Source: Pseudomonadaceae bacterium (GTDB lineage Bacteria; Pseudomonadota; Gammaproteobacteria; Pseudomonadales; Azotimanducaceae). Taken from it: a stretch of DNA of 64,000 bases. The translations under genes and the position numbers were made by a program. The stretch lies in assembly GCA_024743175.1 (NCBI GenBank), contig JANSXA010000010.1, forward strand, positions 124,001 to 188,000, written 5' to 3'. Below are positions 1 through 9,534 of this stretch, in pieces. How positions within the stretch are numbered: the stretch's first letter is position 1; each line of letters starts with the position of its first letter. The notes beneath the pieces are model-generated. The model saw nothing but the letters and a program-made list of their open reading frames with translations. It made no database searches and was not told where the DNA came from.

Positions 1-2
1 GC

Positions 3-149
3 AAAGACTTTGTATCCGAAGTGGATCATATCCGTCAGGCAGATGAGCAGCTGGTTCCGGACAGCGCCCGCCAGACCACAAAATTTGAACGTCGCGGCGA
101 AAAGCTCGGCCATGAAATCCACGACCTGATCTATCGACGCTCAATCTGA
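3..149 (+). CDS. trmB: tRNA (guanine-N7)-methyltransferase, C-terminal fragment
   Basis: This is the last 48 codons of a gene that begins before the window. TrmB uses SAM to make m7G46 in the tRNA variable loop. The fragment carries the family's C-terminal signature: a T-K-F-E-R-R-G stretch, then L-G-H and D-L-I, close to the TrmB tail T-K-F-E-x-R-G-x-x-L-G-H-x-V-W-D-L-M of E. coli as I remember it. Its stop overlaps the 3' end of the convergent hemW by 9 bases. The catalytic Rossmann domain lies outside the window, so the call rests on the tail alone. Confidence 0.8.
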   Translation, partial: KDFVSEVDHIRQADEQLVPDSARQTTKFERRGEKLGHEIHDLIYRRSI

Positions 150-1268
150 GGTCAGAAACTCAGCCAGCACGCTATCCAGATACCGCAATCCCGTCGCCGT
201 TGTCGCAATCCTGTCCTGTCTTACCAGGCCCTGGGAAACCAGCCGTTGCCAGGCAGGCTCGACCACCTGCCATGCCAAGCCTGTATTGCGGACAAACGTT
301 TCGGTGTTCACGCCGTCAACCAGGCGCAACACATTCATCATGAATTCTATTGGCCGTTCAGCATCAGGGACCGGTTTCACTGACGTTGTATTCGGTGAGC
401 CCTGATAAAGTCTGGGCTGACTGGATTTTAGTGTGCGTTCTATTGTCAGTCCGTTTGCGCTGCTGTTGCTGATTTTGCCATGGGCACCAGCACCGATCCC
501 TATGTAGTCGCCAAACGACCAGTAGTTCAAGTTGTGCCGGCACTGAAAGCCGGGGCGTGCAAACGCAGATACTTCGTAGCGGTGATAGCCAGCTGCTTCC
601 AAGCGCAGCAGTCCCTGAGTCTCAATGTCTGCAAGCACCGCGTCTCTGGGCAGAATCGGCGTACGTACGGCAAATTCGGTTTTTGCCTCAATTGTCAGCT
701 GGTACCAGGAAATGTGTTCCGGCTGTAGTGCAATGGCTGTCTCCAGATCATCCAGCGCTTGCCCAACGCTCTGTTCGGGTAAGCCCCACATCAGGTCAAT
801 ATTGATATTCTCGAATCCGGCACCGCGCGCCTGTTCGTAAGCAGCATAAGTTTCGGTGTTGTTGTGGATGCGACCGAGGCGCTCTAATTGTGCATTGCTG
901 AACGACTGCGCGCCGATGGAGAGTCTGTTTATACCCACGTCCCGATATCCACCTAACAGGTGATGTTCGGTAGTGCCAGGATTGGCTTCCATGGTAACTT
1001 CCGCGCCATCAGAGCGCGGTAGTTTTTGCAGAACCGGTGACATCTGCTCCGGTTCAAAAAGGCTGGGTGTACCACCACCGAGGAACACGCTATCAAACAG
1101 CACATGTTCTTCTAAGGTGTGCTGTTGTGCCTGCCAGTCAATGTTCAGCGCTTGGGTATACGCGGCAAAATCATCCTGCTCGCGCAGTGGGTGTGAGTTG
1201 AAGTCACAGTACGGGCACTTACGCACGCACCAGGGAAAGTGAATATAGGCTGCTGAGTGAGGGAGCAT
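141..1268 (-). CDS. hemW: Radical SAM heme chaperone HemW
   Basis: 375 residues. HemW binds heme and a 4Fe-4S cluster and is thought to deliver heme to respiratory enzymes; it was long misannotated as an oxygen-independent coproporphyrinogen oxidase. The radical SAM cluster motif is visible as C14, C18 and C21 (C-V-R-K-C-P-Y-C), followed by the GGGTPS SAM-binding segment near residue 64. The HemN-specific N-terminal extension is absent, which favours HemW. It is the last gene of the minus-strand operon and starts 2 bases after rdgB. Confidence 0.93.
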   Translation of the reverse strand: MLPHSAAYIHFPWCVRKCPYCDFNSHPLREQDDFAAYTQALNIDWQAQQHTLEEHVLFDSVFLGGGTPSLFEPEQMSPVLQKLPRSDGAEVTMEANPGTTEHHLLGGYRDVGINRLSIGAQSFSNAQLERLGRIHNNTETYAAYEQARGAGFENINIDLMWGLPEQSVGQALDDLETAIALQPEHISWYQLTIEAKTEFAVRTPILPRDAVLADIETQGLLRLEAAGYHRYEVSAFARPGFQCRHNLNYWSFGDYIGIGAGAHGKISNSSANGLTIERTLKSSQPRLYQGSPNTTSVKPVPDAERPIEFMMNVLRLVDGVNTETFVRNTGLAWQVVEPAWQRLVSQGLVRQDRIATTATGLRYLDSVLAEFLTSD

Positions 1269-1270
1269 GG

Positions 1271-1864
1271 TTATAACCCGGCTCGGATCTCCTGCAGCAG
1301 GGTAGCGGTGGCCTGGCCTCGATGACTCAAACGGTTTTTCAATTCGCGAGGCAGTTCCGCTGACGTCTTGTTGAAGTCTTTGATGAAAAATAGCGGGTCA
1401 TAACCGAATCCCTGCTCACCTCTGGGTGAGTGCAGAATCTCTCCATGCCAGGCGGCGGTGGCAATAATGGGTGTGGGGTCCCGGTCATGGCGAAGTAGAG
1501 TGATGGCGCAATAAAAATAGGCCTGGCGTTGCTCTTTTCCCGTTAATGCTTCAATCAGTTTCTGATTGTTAGCAGCGTCATCTCCGTGTTTACCCGCGTA
1601 ACGTGCCGAATAAATACCCGGCGCGCCATCCAGGCTTGGCACCACCAGACCGCTGTCATCTGCCAGTGCGGCTAAACCGGTTGCTGCAGCTACTTCGCGG
1701 GCTTTGATCAACGCGTTTTCGATGAACGTTGTGCCGGTTTCTTCAGGCATCTCAAAGTCAGGTACAACGGCGGACAGCGCAATGACTTCAAACGGGGTAT
1801 CGGCAAGCAGCGATTTAAATTCAGCCAGCTTGCCGGTGTTGCCACTGGCGAGAACAACCTGCAT
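1271..1864 (-). CDS. rdgB: XTP/dITP diphosphatase (RdgB/HAM1 family)
   Basis: 197 residues, the usual length. It hydrolyses non-canonical purine triphosphates (dITP, XTP) to monophosphates and keeps them out of DNA. The N-terminal substrate loop S-G-N-T-G-K-L-A-E-F (residues 7-16) and the catalytic A-D-D-S-G-L motif (68-73) are intact, as is the late G-F-G-Y-D-P-L-F segment. The ATG overlaps the stop of the upstream DUF4426 gene by one base (TGATG), implying translational coupling. The rdgB-hemW pairing is conserved in E. coli and Pseudomonas. Confidence 0.95.
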   Translation of the reverse strand: MQVVLASGNTGKLAEFKSLLADTPFEVIALSAVVPDFEMPEETGTTFIENALIKAREVAAATGLAALADDSGLVVPSLDGAPGIYSARYAGKHGDDAANNQKLIEALTGKEQRQAYFYCAITLLRHDRDPTPIIATAAWHGEILHSPRGEQGFGYDPLFFIKDFNKTSAELPRELKNRLSHRGQATATLLQEIRAGL

Positions 1865-2301
1865 CAGCGGTCCCAGTACATTTTCTGTTGAAACTTGATC
1901 TCTGCCAGCTCGCCATCAGGCAGCACGACGTTTAACGCAACGCGCTGGAACTCTTCATCAGCGTAGCGCAGCAATGCCAGGTAATAGATGGCTTCCCCTT
2001 CTATGACCTCATCAAAGGTCAGGTTCTGACGTTGCCCCAACAGGTTTTCGGATGAACCGCGAACCTCTGCTTTAACCGGTGTGCCCTGCAGGTCAAGTAC
2101 CGATACATTGACCAGCGCCCGGTCCTTGCTGCGCCGAAGATTGTATTTGTCGGCAATATCTGCCTTCAGAAAAGTTGTTGGCAGCAGAATATAATGAACT
2201 TCGTAGTCGCTGAAGATCTCTTTCTGCTCCGCATGCGCGGGAAAAAGAAACAAGCTGCCAAACAGCAATACAAGAATGGTTAAGAATCGAGACTTCATCA
2301 T
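1864..2301 (-). CDS. DUF4426 family secreted protein
   Basis: 145 residues with a clear Sec signal peptide: M-M-K-S-R-F, a hydrophobic stretch, then a cleavage site near A-H-A-E (about residue 24). The mature part is a small beta-rich domain of unknown function. It sits between metW and rdgB, the same place as its homologue in Pseudomonas, and overlaps metW by 4 bases (ATGA). Periplasmic location is inferred from the signal peptide. The conserved position beside metX/metW has no known explanation. Confidence 0.85.
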   Translation of the reverse strand: MMKSRFLTILVLLFGSLFLFPAHAEQKEIFSDYEVHYILLPTTFLKADIADKYNLRRSKDRALVNVSVLDLQGTPVKAEVRGSSENLLGQRQNLTFDEVIEGEAIYYLALLRYADEEFQRVALNVVLPDGELAEIKFQQKMYWDR

Positions 2302-2900
2302 ACGGTTTTGCCCAGTCGGTAAAATGCAACAGGTCCAAAAAGATTTGGCATCAGTTTGCCCCAGGGACGTTCGATATTCTGGTGATCAACAACCCGCCGC
2401 TCAATAATCTTAAGGTCCAGAGATTTGCAGAGATTTTCAAAGTCTCTGAAAGTACACAGGTGGATGTTGGGTGTGTTGTACCAGCTGTGGGGGATGTGTT
2501 TGGCAACAGGCATACGGCCCAATAACAGTAGCTGCGCACGACAGAGCCAATGCCCAAAATTAGGAAACGTAACGATGCACTGGTCGCCGATACGTAACAT
2601 TTCTTTTAACAGCTGCTCGGGAGATTTAACTGACTGCAGAGTTTCAGTCATCACCACCATGTCGAAACTTGAGTCGGCGAAGTTGCCCAGACCGGCATCC
2701 AGGTCCTGCTCTATGACATTGACACCTTTATCCAGGCAGACGCGAATATTATCTGCGTCAACATCCAGACCGTAGCCGTTGACAGATTTGTTAGACTGCA
2801 GGTAGGCAAGCAGTTCACCTTCACCACAACCCAGATCGAGTACCCTTGCCTCCGGGTTTACCAGATCCGCAATAACCGCAAGATCTGCCCGCAAGGTCAT
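2298..2900 (-). CDS. metW: Methionine biosynthesis protein MetW
   Basis: 200 residues, a class I SAM-dependent methyltransferase fold. The glycine-rich SAM motif [11 protein letters not shown] (about residues 20-30) is intact. MetW is always found with MetX in proteobacteria, and reported work shows it activates MetX in homoserine acylation. Start and stop overlap metX and the DUF4426 gene by 4 bases each (ATGA), so the three genes are probably translationally coupled. Confidence 0.93.
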   Translation of the reverse strand: MTLRADLAVIADLVNPEARVLDLGCGEGELLAYLQSNKSVNGYGLDVDADNIRVCLDKGVNVIEQDLDAGLGNFADSSFDMVVMTETLQSVKSPEQLLKEMLRIGDQCIVTFPNFGHWLCRAQLLLLGRMPVAKHIPHSWYNTPNIHLCTFRDFENLCKSLDLKIIERRVVDHQNIERPWGKLMPNLFGPVAFYRLGKTV

Positions 2901-4051
2901 TTTTTAACCTCACAGGTATCGCGGTAAATTCTGTTCAAGTAGGTTTTTAACACGTTGACATAGCGTGGAATCGGCAGCAGAAAAGAGTCGTGACCGTGGT
3001 CTGATTTAATTATGGCGCTGGCGACATTTTTGCGTGCAGCAACCAGCGCATTGACAATTTCTTTAGAGCGAGCAACCGAGAATCGCCAGTCGCTGGTGAA
3101 TGAAATCACCAGAAATTTAGCCTCAGCTGCAGCAAGCGTGGCCACCAGATCATCGTTGTGTTCCCGAGCGGGATCAAAAAAATCCAGCGCCTTGGTCATC
3201 AGCATGTAGGTGTTCGCGTCAAAGCGTTGCGAAAACGCCTGTCCCTGGTGACGCAGATAACTTTCCACCTGAAACTCAACATCACCTCCTTGACTCGGGT
3301 CTCCGGATTTCAGTTCGCGTCCAAATTTTTCCCGCATACCGTCGTCAGACAGATAGGTGACGTGGCCAATCATGCGTGCCAGACCCAACCCCTTGGAGGG
3401 GGACTTGTCGTGTTCGTTATAGCGACCGGAAAAATAGCTGGCATCGGAGGCGATTGCCTGTCTGGCGATTTCGTTAAACGCTATATTCTGCGCCGAAAGT
3501 TTTGCTGCAGCAGCGATGACCAGCGCTGATGCAATACGATCTGGAAAATCTATTGACCATTGCATCGCCTGCATGCCGCCAAGGCTGCCGCCGATAACGG
3601 CAGCAAATTTCTGCACACCCAGATGATCAGCCAGTAGCGCCTGACTGGCTACCCAGTCGCGGACCACAACAGTAGGGAAATCGGGTCCGTAAGGTTGTTG
3701 AGTAGCAGGGTTGATGCTTAGTGGTCCTGTGCTGCCGTGGCAGCCACCCAGATTATTCAAGCTGACGATAAAGAACTTCTGCGTATCGATGGGCTTGCCC
3801 GGTCCGATGCAACTGTCCCACCAACCGGGTTTAGTATCTGATGCGTAGTAGCCGGCTGCATGGTGATTGCCTGACAGTGCGTGGCAGATAAGAATAGCGT
3901 TGGTCTTTTCCGCGTTAAGCGTGCCGTAGGTTTCGTATACCAGTTCAAATCCAGGCAAATCGCGTCCGCAGCAGAGTGCAAAAGGCTGTTCGTAGACAAA
4001 CTTCTGTGTTGTCACCAATCCCACGGAATCTGCTGGTGGCGTCATGTTCAT
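2897..4051 (-). CDS. metX: Homoserine O-acyltransferase MetX
   Basis: 384 residues, alpha/beta-hydrolase fold. It acylates homoserine in the first committed step of methionine synthesis. The nucleophile elbow [10 protein letters not shown] places the catalytic Ser at 156, and the terminal S-D-H-G-H-D segment supplies the His of the triad. Family members use acetyl-CoA or succinyl-CoA. Gammaproteobacterial MetX paired with MetW, as in P. aeruginosa, is usually the succinyl type, but I cannot decide the acyl donor from sequence alone. It follows yggT by 5 bases. Confidence 0.94.
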   Translation of the reverse strand: MNMTPPADSVGLVTTQKFVYEQPFALCCGRDLPGFELVYETYGTLNAEKTNAILICHALSGNHHAAGYYASDTKPGWWDSCIGPGKPIDTQKFFIVSLNNLGGCHGSTGPLSINPATQQPYGPDFPTVVVRDWVASQALLADHLGVQKFAAVIGGSLGGMQAMQWSIDFPDRIASALVIAAAAKLSAQNIAFNEIARQAIASDASYFSGRYNEHDKSPSKGLGLARMIGHVTYLSDDGMREKFGRELKSGDPSQGGDVEFQVESYLRHQGQAFSQRFDANTYMLMTKALDFFDPAREHNDDLVATLAAAEAKFLVISFTSDWRFSVARSKEIVNALVAARKNVASAIIKSDHGHDSFLLPIPRYVNVLKTYLNRIYRDTCEVKK

Positions 4052-4056
4052 GCGAC

Positions 4057-4596
4057 CTAGATGTAAGACCTGATCAGGATATCTTCAAGCAGAATGATAA
4101 TCAGCAGGACCACCATGGGTGACAGGTCCAGTGGCCCGAGGCTCGGTAAAACCTTTCGTATCGGCGCCATGACCGGTTCTACCAGTTGATTCAGAAGTGC
4201 CAGTGCCGGGTGATAGGAACCCTGGGCAATGAAGCTGGCGATCACCAGAATGATGATGGTCCACTTGTAGAACTGCAGCAGTACCAGCAGCGTTTTAATC
4301 ATGCCGGCCCACACCGCGGATAACGCGCTGGGTGGCGTACCAAACGCCAGATAACTGAAGGCAACAACGCCAAGTGCACTGACCAGCCAGGCGACGAGGA
4401 AAGACGCAAAATCCAGGTTCTTGAAAGGTTTGATGATCTTGCGCAGCGGCGCACAGATCAAATCGGTGCCTTTCACGACTGCCTGACTGATGGGATTATA
4501 GAAATCGGCTCCGCAGGCTTGCAGCAGAAAACGCGCAAGAAACAGCAGACACGCCAGACGAAAAACAAAGTCTAAAATAATACTTAAACTGCTCAT
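4057..4596 (-). CDS. yggT: YggT family integral membrane protein
   Basis: 179 residues made of two YggT repeats, each with hydrophobic helices and an R-K motif (A-P-L-R-K-I-I-K-P and A-P-I-R-K-V-L-P). The function is poorly defined; E. coli YggT has been linked to osmotic and ion stress tolerance. It overlaps proC by 4 bases. The yggS-proC-yggT order is widely conserved in bacteria. Confidence 0.9.
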   Translation of the reverse strand: MSSLSIILDFVFRLACLLFLARFLLQACGADFYNPISQAVVKGTDLICAPLRKIIKPFKNLDFASFLVAWLVSALGVVAFSYLAFGTPPSALSAVWAGMIKTLLVLLQFYKWTIIILVIASFIAQGSYHPALALLNQLVEPVMAPIRKVLPSLGPLDLSPMVVLLIIILLEDILIRSYI

Positions 4597-5441
4597 GAAG
4601 GATTACCACCAAATTCCTGCGCCATATCAATGGCGCGCTTGTGTGCCGCTTGCAGGGCTGTCTTTATTGTACCGGGCAGGTCAGCGTCTAACATAACATC
4701 CAACGCGGCAGCTGTGGTGCCGCCGGGTGATGTAACATTCTGACGCAGTTGAGCTGGGTTTGTGTTGCCTTGTTGAGCCATCAGCGATGCACCGTGAGCC
4801 GTCTGCAGGGTCAGTTCTGTGGCACTGGTTCGATCAAGGCCCAAAGCTACACCAGCATCGATCATGGCTTCCATAAGAAGGAAAAAGTAGGCTGGTCCGC
4901 TACCGGAGACTGCTGTCACTGCGTCCAGATCAGATTCCGTTTTAACCCACAGCGTTGTGCCAGCGCTACGTAGGAGGCGCTCTGCCAGAGCACGCTGCTT
5001 GTCATCGCAATGGTTGTTCGCATAAAGACCACTGACACCTGCACCCAGCAGGGCGGGTGTATTGGGCATGCAGCGTACAATCGCCTGCTGTGGTGACGTC
5101 CATTGTGTGAGACTGGCCAGATTTATCCCGGCGGCTATTGAAACCAGCAGTTGTTCGGACTGAAGCGCGTCAACGGATTGCACCACCTGCCGGGCAACCT
5201 GAGGTTTTACCGCCAGCACCACCGATTGGGCACCTGCAACAGCCTCATTGTTGTCGCTGTAGGTGGCCACTCCAAGCTCTGCAAGGCGCGCCCGCGCCTC
5301 CGGCACCGGATCCGCGACATGGATCTGCGTACTGTTGATACCAGCTCGTAACAGCCCCTGTATCATCGCGCTGGCCATGTTTCCCGCGCCGATAAAAGCC
5401 AGACGGGAGTCTGCCGTTGTCTGCAATATAATCTCCGACAA
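4593..5441 (-). CDS. proC: Pyrroline-5-carboxylate reductase
   Basis: 282 residues. It catalyses the last step of proline synthesis, reducing 1-pyrroline-5-carboxylate with NAD(P)H. The N-terminal Rossmann motif F-I-G-A-G-N-M-A-S-A-M (residues 16-26) and the C-terminal signature covering V-T-S-P-G-G-T-T (about 236-243) are complete. It lies 2 bases after yggS and overlaps yggT. Confidence 0.95.
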   Translation of the reverse strand: MSEIILQTTADSRLAFIGAGNMASAMIQGLLRAGINSTQIHVADPVPEARARLAELGVATYSDNNEAVAGAQSVVLAVKPQVARQVVQSVDALQSEQLLVSIAAGINLASLTQWTSPQQAIVRCMPNTPALLGAGVSGLYANNHCDDKQRALAERLLRSAGTTLWVKTESDLDAVTAVSGSGPAYFFLLMEAMIDAGVALGLDRTSATELTLQTAHGASLMAQQGNTNPAQLRQNVTSPGGTTAAALDVMLDADLPGTIKTALQAAHKRAIDMAQEFGGNPS

Positions 5442-5443
5442 GT

Positions 5444-6133
5444 TTAAGTGTCTCGCGCGCCGAACAGTGCAGTGCCGATGCGAATGTGTGTGGCGCCGGC
5501 AAAAACAGCGGCGTCGAGATCAGCACTCATGCCCATGGACAACGTACCCCAGTCCTCAAGCTGGTTGGCACTGAGCTGTTCCGCCAATCGAGTCGACAAT
5601 TGTGCCATGGATTGATAACTGGCCACAGGGTCTGCCTGCTGAGACAGAATGGTCATTAGACCCCTGGGTCTCAGGGCGTGTAACGTGCTGATCTCTGCCA
5701 GCAGCTCGCTCGCCACATCGGCGGAGACACCAGCTTTGGCAGGATCGTTGTCAATATTGATTTGCAGCAGGACGTTGAGCTGTTTACCAGCCGGGCACTG
5801 TTCATTCAGCCGGCGGGCAATCTTAAAGCGATCAAGGGTATGTACCCAGTCGAACTGCTCTGCAATGGTGCGGGTCTTATTGCTCTGTATGCGGCCAATG
5901 AAATGCCAGGTCAGATGAAGGTCAGCACTATCCGCAATCTTTTCAACCGCCTCATCCAGGTAATTCTCGCCAAAATGAAGCAGACCCAGCCTGGCGGCCT
6001 CCCGGACCGAGCTGCCGGGTTTGGTCTTCGATACAGCAATTAGAGTGACCTCCTGCGGATCACGACCGGCAACGCTGCAGGCTTTTTCGATGCGGACCCG
6101 TAACGCTTCTAAATTGGTTTTGATGGATTGCAC
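5444..6133 (-). CDS. yggS: PLP homeostasis protein, YggS/PLPBP family
   Basis: About 229 residues. It is a fold-type III PLP-binding protein that buffers pyridoxal phosphate and has no known enzymatic activity. The PLP lysine is in the motif A-V-S-K-T-K, and the R-G-L-M-T segment and late S-M-G-M-S-A-D-L phosphate-binding motif are present. An ATG at 6181 in the same frame would add 16 residues without family similarity. I prefer the GTG at 6133 with GGGA 5 bases upstream, because homology starts there. It is the first gene of the operon running to hemW. Confidence 0.92.
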   Translation of the reverse strand: MQSIKTNLEALRVRIEKACSVAGRDPQEVTLIAVSKTKPGSSVREAARLGLLHFGENYLDEAVEKIADSADLHLTWHFIGRIQSNKTRTIAEQFDWVHTLDRFKIARRLNEQCPAGKQLNVLLQINIDNDPAKAGVSADVASELLAEISTLHALRPRGLMTILSQQADPVASYQSMAQLSTRLAEQLSANQLEDWGTLSMGMSADLDAAVFAGATHIRIGTALFGARDT

Positions 6134-6300
6134 AAATGTCCCACAGTCAGTGTTAACCGGTTCGCATAGTCGTAAACCCATGGCACCTTATGCTTTAGAT
6201 AGCGGGTTAAGGCGTGGTGCGAGGCGGTATGAGGGCTTAGTATAACGCTGCGCGCAGCAAGTAAGCGGCGTGATTCAATGGTAAATGACAGGGACCGCTC

Positions 6301-7335
6301 ATGGATATAACTGAACTGCTCGCCTTCAGCGCCAAACAGGGCGCATCGGATCTGCACCTATCTGCCGGTTTACCGCCCATGATTCGTGTTGACGGCGATG
6401 TTCGACGCATTAACCTGCCGCCGCTGGAGCACAACGAAGTTCATGGTCTGATCTACGAGATCATGAATGACAAGCAGCGCAAAGATTTCGAAGAGTTCCT
6501 GGAAACTGACTTTTCATTTGAGGTGCCCGGTGTTGCGCGTTTCAGGGTCAACGCTTTCAATCAGAATCGCGGCGCAGGTGCGGTATTCCGAACCATTCCG
6601 TCCAAAGTTCTGACCATGGAAGACCTCGGCATGGGCCAGGTGTTCAAAGATGTCTCAATGGTCCCCCGCGGATTGGTTCTGGTTACCGGTCCCACAGGCT
6701 CAGGTAAAAGTACAACCCTCGCTGCGATGATCGACTATATCAACGATAATCGTTACGACCACATTCTGACCATTGAAGACCCGATTGAATTTGTCCATGA
6801 ATCGAAGAAGTGCCTGCTCAACCAGCGCGAAGTGCACCGTGATACCCACGGTTTTAATGAGGCGCTGCGTTCAGCTCTGCGGGAAGATCCGGATATTATT
6901 CTGGTAGGTGAGCTGCGCGATCTGGAAACCATCCGTCTGGCGCTGACCGCGGCGGAAACCGGCCACCTGGTATTTGGCACCCTGCACACCACCTCGGCGG
7001 CAAAAACCATTGACCGGATCATCGACGTCTTCCCCGCAGAAGAAAAAGACATGGTGCGCTCCATGCTGTCCGAGTCGCTCAACGCGGTCATCTCTCAGAC
7101 TTTGATGAAAAAAGTTAATGGTGGTCGGGTTGCTGCGCATGAAATTATGATCGGCACACCGGCGATCCGTAACCTGATTCGTGAAGGTAAGGTGGCGCAG
7201 ATGTACTCCGCGATTCAAACCAGCGCCGGCGTGGGTATGCAGACACTCGATCAGTGTCTGTTGGAGCTAGTGCAGAAACGTGTCGTCAGCCGCGACATCG
7301 CCAGAGAAAAAGCCAAGATTCCGGAAAATTTTTAG
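6301..7335 (+). CDS. pilT: Type IV pilus retraction ATPase PilT
   Basis: 344 residues. A hexameric secretion-type ATPase at the inner membrane that powers pilus depolymerisation. Visible motifs are Walker A G-P-T-G-S-G-K-S-T (130-138), the Asp box around I-E-D-P-I-E-F (158-164), Walker B D-P-D-I-I-L-V-G-E (196-204), the His box around G-H-L-V-F-G-T-L-H-T (221-230), and the PilT-specific A-I-R-N-L-I-R-E (288-295) needed for retraction. The divergent gap to yggS (6134-6300) must hold both promoters; I see no convincing sigma-70 pair there. Confidence 0.97.
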   Translation: MDITELLAFSAKQGASDLHLSAGLPPMIRVDGDVRRINLPPLEHNEVHGLIYEIMNDKQRKDFEEFLETDFSFEVPGVARFRVNAFNQNRGAGAVFRTIPSKVLTMEDLGMGQVFKDVSMVPRGLVLVTGPTGSGKSTTLAAMIDYINDNRYDHILTIEDPIEFVHESKKCLLNQREVHRDTHGFNEALRSALREDPDIILVGELRDLETIRLALTAAETGHLVFGTLHTTSAAKTIDRIIDVFPAEEKDMVRSMLSESLNAVISQTLMKKVNGGRVAAHEIMIGTPAIRNLIREGKVAQMYSAIQTSAGVGMQTLDQCLLELVQKRVVSRDIAREKAKIPENF

Positions 7336-7392
7336 TCCAAGCAGGTAGTGATACGCTACCTGAAGACAACCTGACACAGGAGTGCCCCAGGC

Positions 7393-8538
7393 ATGGAATT
7401 CGACAAGTTGCTCAAGCTCATGGTGGAGAAAGGTGCTTCCGATCTGTTTATCACCGCTGGCAAACCGCCGATGGTCAAAGTGAACGGCAAACTTTACGCT
7501 GCCGGCAAATCGTCTTTGTCGCCGGAGCAGGCAAAAGAGCTGGTCTACGGTGTGATGAATCCTGAGCAGCAGGCCACCTTCGACAAAGAACATGAATGTA
7601 ACTTTGCAATTAATACCCGGGGCTTGGGCCGCTTCCGGGTCAGCTCGTTTTTCCAGCGCAACCTGGTGGGCATGGTGCTGAGACGCATTGAGGTGAATAT
7701 CCCGCGTGTATCAGATCTGGGTTTGCCCCCCATCATCGAAGACTTATCGATGACTAAAAGAGGATTGATCATTTTTGTTGGCGCAACCGGTACCGGTAAA
7801 TCTACGTCGCTGGCGTCCATGATCGGTCATCGTAATGAAAATTCCAGCGGCCATATCATCAGTATTGAGGACCCCATTGAATTTGTGCATCAGCATAAAG
7901 GCTGCATTGTGACGCAACGGGAAGTTGGCGTGGATACAGACTCATTTGAAATTGCGCTGAAAAACACCCTGCGTCAGGCACCGGATGTCATCATGATTGG
8001 CGAGGTGCGGTCCCGGGAAACCATGGAACACGCGCTGACCTTTGCCGAAACCGGACACTTGTGTCTGTGTACCCTGCACGCCAACAATGCTAACCAGGCG
8101 CTGGATCGAATCATTCACTTTTTCCCCAGTGACCGGCACAGTCAGATCTGGATGGATCTGTCTTTAAACCTCAAAGCCATGGTTGCACAGCAGCTGGTTA
8201 CCACGGTAGATGGCCAGGGTCGGCGTGCCGCGATTGAAATTCTTATCAACACACCTCTGATGGCTGATCATATCCGGAAAGGCGAAGTGCATCTGTTGAA
8301 AGAACTGATGACCAATTCAACCCAGCAGGGTATGCAGACGTTTGATCAGGCGTTGTACAAACTCTATGCGGAAGGTGAGATCACCTATGACTCTGCAATT
8401 GCCAGTGCGGATTCTCCGAACGATTTACGCCTGATGATCAAGCTGGGTGCAGATTCGAAAAGCAATCCTATGGAGGGTGTTGATCATCTGTCCATCGAAG
8501 AGGACGAGGACGCAGCTGCGTTCAGTTTGCGGCGTTAG
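7393..8538 (+). CDS. pilU: PilT-dependent accessory retraction ATPase PilU
   Basis: 381 residues, a PilT paralogue. Walker A is G-A-T-G-T-G-K-S-T (130-138); the Walker B region reads A-P-D-V-I-M-I-G-E and the His box G-H-L-C-L-C-T-L-H-A. The tail is longer than PilT and acidic, ending E-E-D-E-D, as usual for PilU. It works with PilT on surfaces and under load. It starts 57 bases after pilT. Its stop overlaps convergent ruvX by 4 bases; in P. aeruginosa other genes, including pyrR-pyrB-pyrC, sit between them. Confidence 0.96.
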   Translation: MEFDKLLKLMVEKGASDLFITAGKPPMVKVNGKLYAAGKSSLSPEQAKELVYGVMNPEQQATFDKEHECNFAINTRGLGRFRVSSFFQRNLVGMVLRRIEVNIPRVSDLGLPPIIEDLSMTKRGLIIFVGATGTGKSTSLASMIGHRNENSSGHIISIEDPIEFVHQHKGCIVTQREVGVDTDSFEIALKNTLRQAPDVIMIGEVRSRETMEHALTFAETGHLCLCTLHANNANQALDRIIHFFPSDRHSQIWMDLSLNLKAMVAQQLVTTVDGQGRRAAIEILINTPLMADHIRKGEVHLLKELMTNSTQQGMQTFDQALYKLYAEGEITYDSAIASADSPNDLRLMIKLGADSKSNPMEGVDHLSIEEDEDAAAFSLRR

Positions 8539-8984
8539 CTGTGCTGGTTCGCGCGCTCGTTAAGCCAGCTCTGCAGAATCAGACAGGCCGCCAGTTCGTG
8601 GTCTGTTTCAGCCAGGCCCATGGCTTTTGCCTCCGCCAGGCCACTTTTAGCCATTTTGGTGGTTAAGCGCTCGTCATGCAGTTCTGTCGGTAAGCCGGTG
8701 TGTTTGCCTAATCTTGATGCAAAGCGTGATGCTGCCTCGGTAATGTCGTTAGTTGTGTCATCCAGATTCAGCGGGTGACCAACCAGCAGTTGATGGGGTT
8801 CGTATTGAGCAAGCATTTTATCCACGTCGCGCCAGTTGGGTTTGCCCTGGCGTGCCATAAGCGTACCAATACCTCTGGCAGATCCAGTCAGCGTTTGTCC
8901 TACAGCAACACCGATATGGCGAAGTCCAAAATCGAAGGCCACCACAACCACTGCAGCGTGCAACTGGCCAGAATTGTCAGGCAT
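8535..8984 (-). CDS. ruvX: Putative pre-16S rRNA nuclease / Holliday junction resolvase-like RuvX
   Basis: About 149 residues, RNase H-like fold (YqgF). The metal-binding start A-F-D-F-G-L-R-H-I-G-V-A-V-G and the late H-D-E-R-L-T-T motif, with its acidic residues, are present. The family processes the 5' end of 16S rRNA and was earlier predicted to resolve Holliday junctions. I chose the ATG at 8984, which overlaps the algH stop by 8 bases. An in-frame TTG at 9002 would add six residues. The algH-ruvX order is conserved in gammaproteobacteria. Confidence 0.92.
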   Translation of the reverse strand: MPDNSGQLHAAVVVVAFDFGLRHIGVAVGQTLTGSARGIGTLMARQGKPNWRDVDKMLAQYEPHQLLVGHPLNLDDTTNDITEAASRFASRLGKHTGLPTELHDERLTTKMAKSGLAEAKAMGLAETDHELAACLILQSWLNERANQHS

Positions 8985-9525
8985 GCCCGGGTTTGGCAGC
9001 AATCAGGTTAAGGTTGATGCCAAGTAAATCTGCAGCGTCTGCCAGCTTATCCTGCCAGGCTGATTTAAACAGAACAGCCTGATCTCCAGGTGCCGTCAAC
9101 CAGACATTGTTGGCGATTTCGTCTTCCAGTTGCCCTTCACCCCAACCTGCATAACCCAGGGCCACAAGATATTGCTCGGGCCCCTCATCGTTGGCGATAG
9201 CAGCAAGTACCTCCATCGCGGTGGACAGACATAAACCTGTACCCAGATCAGCCGAAGAATCAAAGGTTTTGTTGCTCGTGTGTAAAACCATGCCACGTTC
9301 AACAGCTACCGGACCGCCTTCGAAAACATTGGTGTCGAGTAATTTGTGATTCGCGGGTAGGCCAACCTGGGCCAGCAGTTCCATGAGGGACATGTCGCTG
9401 GGCCGATTGATGATGATCCCCATAGCCCCGTCTTTATTGTGCTCGCAGATGTAAGTCAGCGTATTGGCAAAGTAATCGCCACCCAGTCCCGGCATGGCGA
9501 GCAGGAAATTGTGTTTCAGATTCAT
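8977..9525 (-). CDS. algH: YqgE/AlgH family protein (UPF0301)
   Basis: 182 residues. The N-terminal hallmark L-L-A-M-P-G-L-G-G-D-Y-F and G-I-I-I-N-R-P motifs are intact. AlgH was named for an effect on alginate regulation in P. aeruginosa, but its biochemical role is unknown; the fold is a compact alpha/beta domain. It lies between the tonB-like gene and ruvX and overlaps ruvX slightly. Confidence 0.93.
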   Translation of the reverse strand: MNLKHNFLLAMPGLGGDYFANTLTYICEHNKDGAMGIIINRPSDMSLMELLAQVGLPANHKLLDTNVFEGGPVAVERGMVLHTSNKTFDSSADLGTGLCLSTAMEVLAAIANDEGPEQYLVALGYAGWGEGQLEDEIANNVWLTAPGDQAVLFKSAWQDKLADAADLLGINLNLIAAKPGHA

Positions 9526-9534
9526 TTACTGGTG